Positions 56,210-64,000 of a DNA stretch of 64,000 nucleotides are shown here, piece after piece. A model generated the notes under the pieces. It was not told where the DNA came from. It was given only the letters and a program-made list of their open reading frames with translations, and ran no database searches. The DNA lies in NCBI GenBank assembly GCA_036971615.1, contig JAYKKR010000012.1:372001-436000 (forward strand). Reading direction: 5' to 3'. The stretch is from Amyloporia xantha. Lineage: Eukaryota > Basidiomycota > Agaricomycetes > Polyporales > Adustoporiaceae. The position numbers were made by a program, and so were the translations under genes. Positions within the stretch are counted from its first letter, which is position 1. Each line of letters begins with the position of its first letter.

Positions 56210-57007
56210 GGAGGCCGGTGCCTGGGTTGATCTGCGTATATTGTTATGTTCTTTCGCTCTGTGATGCATTTTCATTCTGACTCGGACATTCTGGTCATTC
56301 TGGGGTTGATGCACGAGAAACTGTCAGGTGGCGCTGCAAGTGTACAGCGCGGTGATCATCGTCCGCCTTGCACGTTCGTAAACACAACGCTGGCCTCTAC
56401 TCAGTGCTGTTACTCGAGGCTCCGAGGGCGTGACGATCCCAGAGGATCTCTCCCTTGCCGACCTTACGCGCCGTGCCATGTGATCAACAAAGCCCACGTA
56501 CACGTTGTTGCGGGGTAGTTTTACCTATCTTTGTTGACAGGACTTGCATAAGTATCCTTCTGCGAACGTTGTGCCGCACCTGGACCCTGGCGGCTCTGTC
56601 TCACGTCCGATTGTACATGTCCACTTTCAGTCTGCTGTGAATTGCGAGGCTCTTGATAACGCACGTTTCTTGCCCTATGTACCTTTAGAACCCGCAACTG
56701 TCTCTGACCTCGAGAAGAGCCGTCAAACGGATACGCTACTTGCCCGAAACCACCCAGACTGCATGGATGGCAAGCCGGCGGCGCTCGTAAATGTCCCAGG
56801 GACACATGCTCGACCATGCGGAACCTTTCGTGCCAAGCCTTTCCTCTCCCTCAATCAATCAGCCACCTGTAAACGCTATGCTCTTGCCGCCCAATTACCC
56901 TCCGGGGCTGGCAGGTATTTATAGTACCACGGACTGCCCGCGATGTCGAGCGGACCAAGTACTGACTTCCAGGAATCTCGTGTTCACGCCTGGGCTTGTG
57001 TGCGACG
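56210..57007. other. intergenic region
   Basis: This stretch holds the 3' end of COPI zeta and the promoter of the downstream metallophosphatase. No gene or repeat is supported. Confidence 0.5.
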
Positions 57008-60000
57008 ATGCAGCGCGTTTTTCAGCTCCTGGCCGCTCTCAGCGCCGCGTCGACCGTTCTTGCGTGCCCTGGAGAGGAGCACGACCATGCTCATGTACAT
57101 GAGAAACGGCTGTATCCCCAGGCGCCGCTGACGCCTCCGAGTCGTCCGTTGGAGTGGGCAGATTTGAAGTGAGTCCTCTGGCTATCAAAGCAGCCTGACT
57201 CGTGCTGAAATGGTACGGATGCGTATAGCATCATACATACCACGGACAGCCATGGCTGGCTCCTCGGGCACCAGCACACTTCGTTCCCGGAGCCTGACTA
57301 CAGGTTCGTCCGGCCGCCATTGATGCATCGTAACACCTTCGTCCTGACAGCCTTGCCATCGCGATAGTGGCGATTTCGGTGACTTTGCGTCGTTCGTGAC
57401 ACACATGAAGCAGATCGCCTTAGTACGTCCCTATCCTCGCTCTGCAGCCGTGAGTGTTATACGGAGGTGTAATCGCTCTTACAGGACAAGGATGTCGATC
57501 TGTTGCTTGTGGACACGGGTGATCTGCATGATGGTGATTGACTTTATGATTCTGGGTGATCGGGCGACACTGACAGGAAGTACCATTTCCCTCTGACAGG
57601 CACGGGGCTCTCAGATGGGTTCCCAGCTGGCCAGGTCGATGGACATGAAGTGCGTGCGCTTGTTATGAATGCTGTAGAGACAAGGATCAATATGGCCATT
57701 GTCGCAGACAAACAAGTTCATAATGGATCTCCCGTATGATGTCCTCGCCATTGGCAAGTGCGTATTCTCCCCTGATGCTCTTCCTCACCACGAGACTAAC
57801 TGACACATCTCGCTAGCCACGAGCTTTACGTCTACGCCGATACTTACGACATGTACACCAACTTCGCACCGCACTGGAACGGCCGGTACCTCTCATCAAA
57901 CGTGAACATCACTGTGTATGATGACGAAGGGAAAGCGATCGACGTGCCTGTGGGGAACCGGTATACCAAGTTCAAGACAAGAAAGTGAGTGTTCCGACTA
58001 GTCTTTGTTGGATGCGCTTGTGCGTGTATATACGGCGCATATATGAAGCATAGCATCCATAAACGAAACTAGACGCACGGTTCGGTACGTTGACGCGTGT
58101 GCGTGGCAGCTGTAGGCGCAGCTAATTTCAAGCATATACCGAATGCAGTTATACGCATAACCCATGCATGCATCCGTGTATATGTACATCTACTCAGAAC
58201 ATTGCACTGACGGGACTTGTGTGCAGGGGCCGCTCGGTGACCTCGCTCGGCGTATTGTACGACTTCACTGGCAACGACGTGAACACGACTGTGCAAAAAG
58301 TCGCGGATATGGTCAAGGAGCATTGGGTGCGCCTATCTCCGGTTGAACAGTATCTAGTATATCTTAACTGATGAAACCTGTCAATGGATAGTTCGCAGAG
58401 GCAATCAAGGAAGAGCCCGACCTCTTCCTTCTTCTAGGGTGCGTGGCGTCATTTTTATGTACGAGTCGCTCTCGATGCTGGTGTCGTCAGACACATGCCT
58501 GTGCGGTATGATAACTGTATGTCCCTCGGCTCATGAAGCGTTCGGTTCATCATTGAATCCGCGTCATGATTCCTCAGGGCCAACCGTGTACAATGCTGTT
58601 CGCGCTGTTCACTCCAAGACGCCCATCTTGATTCTCGGTGGTACGCATCTCTCGATATATTTAGTATTCGTTTGATTCAATTCTCACTTGGCGGCCCATG
58701 CTATTGACAGGTCACACGCATATTCGTGACTGCAGTATGTTTGCTTCAAGTTGACCGATGTTTCAGAAACTCACGCATCCTCGTGCAGTTCAGTTCGACG
58801 GCAGGTCGATGGCTCTTGAGAGCGGGCGGTACATGGAGACTGTTGGTGCGTCAGGCTTATTCTGGCATCGTCTCAGCAGCTAAACGTTGATAGCTGACAC
58901 TAACGATGAACAGGTTGGATGAGTAAGTCTATGATTGCAAGGCTCATCAGAGCTGAGAACTGACAAACACAATATGAAGGCGCCAATCTAGACGTGGCTG
59001 AGGACAAGAATATTACGTTCACGAGACGGTACTTGGATGCGAACCGAGTAACTTACGAGGTAACTGGACCCTTCTCATGAAATGAGCTTACATTTACCTT
59101 CTACATGGCAGTACCACACCGGTCAAAGTAACTCCACGTATGACACCGCCCAAGGACAGAACATCACCAAGGGTCTTGAGCAGCTGGCGGTAAACTACGA
59201 TCTGAGCTACCTGTACGGAACAGCGCCCCATGACTTCACGCTCTCACGGTTCGTACGCAATGCTTGCACTAGCTAGATCTAGCATGCAGGGATTTACCTT
59301 GCTTTTGCACAGGGACCCATACCCCTCCAACGGGTCCGTCCTGACGCTCTACGTCTCAGAGGTATGCGCATATAATGAACAGGAACCACAATCTGATCCT
59401 TTTCCCCGCAGGTCATGCCCTACGCGCTCACGATCAACAACACACGCATATCCATCCCCAACATCATGATCGTCAACTCTGGCGAGCTGCGCTTCGACAT
59501 CCTCTCGGGGCCGTTCACGAAGAACGACCAGCTCACGTCTGCGCCGTTCACAGACTCGTTCCTCTACATCCCGAACATCACATTTGCAGTGGCGAACCAG
59601 GTGCTGCCCGCGTTGAACAAGGCAGGTGCGGACGAGAAGCGCGATCTGGAGAAGATGGAGAAGGAGCTGGAACGATATGCGAAGGGAGATGTGGCACCGC
59701 GCTTCAATGAGTGGCTGGAGGAGATGAGCAAAAGAGGCATGGAGAAAAGGGCGCAGCAGGATAATCTCACTTTGGGATATGTCACCAAAGATGTGCGTAT
59801 TGCACGGTCCATCCATTGTTTGTTGTGCTCTGACCGGTTGCGGAATCAACCAGCTATGCCCTGGCGTAGGTGATGACACGCCTCACACGCCCCTCGTAAG
59901 TGCTCGCTCTTTCTCTCAGTCCACCACATCTCACTCATGTCATTCTTGCGCTCTTCATCAGCCGTACTACTCCAGCCCAGACTTCATCGCTTCCAACGCA

Positions 60001-60183
60001 CCTAGCGTGTCCAATGATACGCTCATTGACCTCGTCTTTGTCAACTTCATCGAGGACCAGTTGCTCGGGATTCTCAATGGGCTGCAGAGCGACAAGACGT
60101 ATACCGACGCGGACGTGTTTTCGTACTCTCCCATTTTGGCGAACGCGGTGCTCGGATTGTATGCGGAGAAGTACTGGAACTGA
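57008..60183 (+). CDS. secreted calcineurin-like metallophosphatase / 5'-nucleotidase family protein
   Basis: Twenty exons keep phase (first 57008-57168, last 59962-60183; the smallest is 9 nt at 58914-58922) and give 614 aa. The signal peptide is MQRVFQLLAALSAASTVLAC. The metallophosphatase motifs are in order: IIHTTDSHGWLLGH (DXH), VDTGDLHDG (GDXHD), AIGNHELYVY (GNHE) and ILGGHTHIRDC (GHTH), binding two metal ions. A 5'-nucleotidase-like C-terminal domain follows with RFDILSGPFTKND and many N-glycosylation sites (NVNIT, NNT, NLT). Family members resemble yeast YHR202W, probably hydrolysing phosphomonoesters outside the cell or in the vacuole. Two introns use GTTCGT donors, and the tyrosine-rich junction MPVRYDN|WPTVYN fixed one doubtful splice. 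The intron at 57985-58226 (242 nt) is the longest. Confidence 0.93.
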
Positions 60184-61153
60184 GATGTGACACTGGTTGT
60201 CGAGACGTAAAAGTCGATGAATGTCGACTTTGTTGTTCAATGTGCCGTGAAGCTCAGCGTGCGATTTTGTAGTGGTGATGGCTTCCATCCAACAAGTGAA
60301 AGGTCCCTACTGAAATCGAATTACCCATCGTATGAGGGTATTTGGTCGCGTGGTGCCTATACATCATCCTATGAATCGCGATCATGATGTTTTGAAATAT
60401 GTTGGCCAGAAGTTCGCAAGTTCGCTGTTCGTTACCGGGCAACTCAGGGCAAATGTCCGTCGAGTCTGGGCAATTACCGCAGGCCCCGGGGGTCTAATAC
60501 ATCGCGTGTACTAACCTGCGCAACTCGCACGGCGCATCAGGCATTGCATGTTGGCCATTGGCAATCTCACCCTGGCGTCGACAGCGCATCACAGTCCGAT
60601 GACTCGAGATCCAGTACTCCGGTGATGCAGAGATTGAAGAAGATATATTCTAGTGGATTATTACCTACATCTTACTGATTCTTCCTTCGCACTCGATCTC
60701 TGTAATAGTAGCTTGCGTTGTAAGTCATAGGCTATATCATTAATATTTATCTATCTCAGTTTGTGCACTGCAGAGTCGGGGATTGGCGCTTGTCGCCGCT
60801 ACGATATACCGGTAGTCAACAACGCCACTGGAATCCAGCGGTAGACTTGCGGTAGACCGGCCGAAATCCAGCGGTTGCCCACTGCCAGTGGAGCCTCAGG
60901 CTCTGGATCATGATCACCACTGGAATTCCTGCAATTAGTTAAGGTATGCCAGCGGTGTCAACGCATCTCGTTATACTGAAGACGAATCATCGTCGACATG
61001 ATCATCTGAGAAGTTATTCGAGGTACTTAGCAACGTATAGGTCAGCCAGGGTGCCATATTTCCGAGTTTGCTAGTAGACATAGCTCGTGCGTGATACCAT
61101 ATCATGACCACATAGAATCTTTGCACTTTGGATAGTACAGAATTAAATAACTT
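60184..61153. other. intergenic region between convergent genes
   Basis: The metallophosphatase (+) and the second monooxygenase (-) converge here. Around 60795-60960 short motifs recur in both orientations (CCACTGGAA, TCCAGCGGT, CCAGTGG), suggesting a small degenerate repeat. No gene is supported. Confidence 0.45.
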
Positions 61154-63419
61154 CTACTGTGCGGCAGTAGCTGTTAAGGCACTGAAAACGCCGTCGAAGT
61201 ATCGCTTGACTCCACCCAAGTCATACAGTACCCCACCGACAACACCATCCGGTCTGACAATGACGATAGTAAATTTATCCGTGGAGACAGCATATCCCGT
61301 ATATGCATGCCCGTCTTGGTCCAAGAGGACGCGATCCACCCCTTCGACCTTCTGGAGTGATTCAATCTGCTCTTGGTGTCCCGGAGTAAGTATGACCGCT
61401 GAACAGATTGTTTCTGCAGGATATGGCCGCAACCCGTGCATGATAGGCTCGATCTGACCTATATCGTTGCCGAACACCAGCACGGTGTGGTGAGCTGGGC
61501 TGAAGATGTCGAAAAGCGCGGCAGTGTCATTGCCTGCAACGTCAATAAGACCAGGTGCATCGGGGGCTCTTTCGCCCGCTCGCACAATGTCGGAGGCGGA
61601 GCGGAGGATGCCGTAGGGGTCGATCGGTCGTACTTCGCGAGGAGAACGATCGTCGACAACGATCGAACTCCAGCGATAGTTGACACCTAGCTGGTTGAGG
61701 TGTCCACCTCTGAACCACGTCTTCTCACGGGTGGAGCCATCCTTTCTGTCTTCCACCATTTGGTTGAATAAAGTCTTGGATGTCTGGATCATTTCGGCGA
61801 TTACAGGCAGACGCTCTTCGTTATATGTGTCGAGAAGAGAGGGTGCAGCAAGGCCTTTCTCTACGAGCGCAAGTTTCCAACCGAGGTTAACCTTAGCAGC
61901 TATATAAGATCAGATGCCCAAATGCTGTCATGCCGATGAATACTCACCGCATCTTGGACGGAAGAGTTCATGCCCTGGAAGTAGAATTAAGCTGAAAACA
62001 CAGCTGCAAATATAGAAGGACTTACCTGACCACCGAACGGAGCATGTACGTGAGCAGCATCTTTCGCAGAGCATCAGGATATTGAGAGCATTTCCAATAG
62101 ATTGGGAAAGGAACTGACCACCAACTACAAAAACATGTCCCTCTCCGAACTTGTCCACCATGCGTTCGTGCGGCCTGAACTGCTATTTAGATGTGCTCAC
62201 CGTATGAGATACGAGAAGCTCACTTATATTCCGACAAAAAATTGATGTCGCCTATTTCTAGATCGTCTCTATGCGTCGCGGCGTGGAGCACCTTCACCAA
62301 TTCCTCACGATTTGCGACTGCCTTCTGGAAGTCTACGTGTCCTCCAAGCATCAGGTAGTATATATCGTTGTCTTTTGTAGGGCGCAGATTCACACTATGG
62401 CGAAATGTATCATAAGCGGGTTGCCTGTCTCAGCGGACACGCAGGTTTGACCCACAATATTGTCTCCATGTCTCCCCACGAGTGCCAGTGCTGAGGTAAG
62501 GTTTTAGCTCACATCATCCGCGAGAATGGGACAATTCGCTCACTTCTTTATCTAATCCTCGGATCTCGAGGTCTCCAATGATAAAATGCTCGCTATTACC
62601 ACGTGCATTGCCAAGGAAAGAGAGGCCTAGCTGCTTTCGTACGACCCCTGAGCATGGAATAAGTCATTGGTACCTACACGAAATAGCAAGGGTGCAAACC
62701 TCGTGCGCCGTCGGTTCCTATAAGCCAGCGAGACACAATAGTGTCAGCTGTCTCTTTATCTCCGTCTCTCTTAACCACATGGGCCACGACTTGGTCCCCG
62801 CGCTGTTCAAAACGGCACAGTTCTACACCAAGCTCGACGTGGCATCCGTACTTCGCCAAATGAGAGCGGAAGATAGCCTCTGAATATTCCTGTCCTAACA
62901 CAGCATTGTTGACCTATGGGGATCAAGAACAAGTGCGGTAAATATGCAGGAAATACTATGAGTCACGTAAAAAGAATGTACATATGGGTTCGACGGCGTA
63001 GGTTCTACCGGAGGATCCACCTGGAACGTGATGAGGTTCTCTCTTCCGCCTGGCAGCTTGTAAAGGCGCATCGGCAGGTATGAATGTGCCCTCTCTTGCA
63101 TGTCAGACCAAACACCCAAAGTGCGGTACAGCTCCTGGGAACGAGGCTGCAAATGACGCATAGTGCGGTCAATGAGCCGATGAAAATTTGGAACGACGAG
63201 TTAAACTACCATGATTCCTGCGCCGCGCTGGCCGACACGCGCTCTATCTCCTCTTTTTCTATCACCCGCACGGGTATCCCATTCTTGAGGAGGGTGAGGG
63301 CAAGGATAAGGCCTGAGGGGCCTGCGCCGACCTACAACGCCGCTCAATCAGTACAGATCCTTTTCAAAAAATAACATTGCACGTACGATCAGAACTGGAT
63401 TGGCGAAATTGGCGACCAT
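61154..63419 (-). CDS. FAD-dependent phenol 2-monooxygenase-like hydroxylase, copy 2, exon-2 frameshift
   Basis: Eleven exons sit at positions homologous to copy 1 (63387-63419, 63210-63331, 62982-63146, 62700-62913, 62544-62647, 62456-62490, 62224-62394, 62119-62174, 62026-62060, 61948-61974, 61154-61891). Exon lengths equal those of copy 1 except the last and exon 2, which is 122 nt instead of 120. The extra two bases fall in CGCGTGTCGG near 63236-63239: removing one GT restores IERVGQRGAGIM. Otherwise the motifs are intact: VGAGPSGLILALTLLK, SRWLIGTDGARG, VFVVGDAAHVHAPFGGQGMN, and a thioredoxin-like tail with LDQDGHAYTGYAVS. Skipping the shift with a GTGTCG donor would be in frame but drop the conserved GQRGAG. 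Corrected length is about 565 aa. It is a paralog of 15513-17793. Confidence 0.9.
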
Positions 63420-64000
63420 TGTGAAAGTACTTCAGCAGCTAGGCAACAGAGTGATCAACACCAGCCAGAAATCGACTGGCCCGACCTGAGGCGAACCACG
63501 AATTTATACGGCAGCGCTTATGAGACACAGCTCGAAGGCGTAAGATCCAGACCTAAGGGCAACTGCGGAGAATTCATAGCTAGAAGCCGTTGGTCATCAG
63601 ATGACTTGTTGATTCGTTACAAAGCGTAGCTGAGCGAGGTCAGGCTTGCAGCTCGGGTCCGAAGCGGCCAATGAGCAGAATACACGGATCATACAAGATG
63701 GGCTACAGAGCGGGAGAATCAGTCGGACTCCATTGTGCTCCGAACTTCCTGTAAACGAGGTCGATAATCACGGCCCATTCCCGCATCATGACAACTATCA
63801 CAAAATGGAATCTCACTGTTCAATCGGCGTCCCCAGGAGAATGCGTCCGGGATATATTCTGAAACCCTCTGAGCCGAATAAAATACCACCTACACCGCGC
63901 TTCTATGTCCATGAAATCAGATGAATTTACCTGGCAATTCGGTACTCGAACTATAACTGATTCCAAATGGTTTCGACCCTGCGCAGCCGTATTAAACCGC
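63420..64000. other. intergenic region, promoter side of monooxygenase 2
   Basis: This is upstream of the minus-strand monooxygenase. No gene, RNA or repeat is supported before the window ends. Confidence 0.5.

Overview
This window is nuclear DNA of a filamentous basidiomycete fungus, most likely an Agaricomycete; a Polyporales-type wood-decay fungus is a guess. The reasons are multi-exon genes with very short GT-AG introns (mostly 45-65 nt) on both strands, a NACHT-WD40 NLR of the mushroom type, an intron-bearing nuclear tRNA-Gln, and eukaryotic housekeeping genes (uS8, ERD2, COPI zeta, clathrin light chain, RIT1, palB). All splice structures were derived by hand from GT/AG sites, reading phase and remembered family motifs; no database search was run.

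Layout. 1-6.3 kb is gene-poor: a fold-back MITE with a 9-bp target duplication, a G-rich inverted-repeat element, a possible 62-aa gene and tRNA-Gln(TTG). 6.4-12.2 kb (all minus) holds an unrecognised small gene, an N2227-type carnosine N-methyltransferase with an apparent frameshift, weak coding remnants and a DUF4203-like polytopic membrane protein. 13.1-19.4 kb holds a ten-exon HAUS3-like augmin subunit (+) behind a double MCB palindrome, a phenol-2-monooxygenase-type flavoprotein (-) and ribosomal protein uS8 (-). 19.5-31.6 kb is mostly gene-poor except for a 1443-aa NLR (-) with nearly identical WD40 repeats; its body is AT-rich and a Tc1-like MITE lies 41 bp beyond its stop codon. 31.6-40.7 kb holds RIT1 (+), palB/RIM13 calpain (-), a membrane-anchored LRR protein (+) and clathrin light chain (-). 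41-50.7 kb holds a membrane J-protein (-), a diverged tandem duplication, the KDEL receptor ERD2 (+), a legume-like cargo lectin (+) and an Nrd1-type RRM protein (-). 50.7-64 kb holds a possible new gene start, a copia-type primer-binding-site match, a monoacylglycerol lipase (-) with a 1-kb intron, COPI zeta (+), a 20-exon secreted metallophosphatase (+) and a second copy of the flavin monooxygenase (-).

Functional links. Clathrin light chain, ERD2, the L-type lectin and COPI zeta all serve vesicle traffic and lie within 17 kb. palB belongs to the ambient-pH (PacC/Rim101) pathway. The two monooxygenases share an identical intron pattern and are paralogs. Three otherwise well-conserved genes (the methyltransferase, palB and the second monooxygenase) each need small indel corrections to read through, which points either to assembly errors or to recent gene decay.
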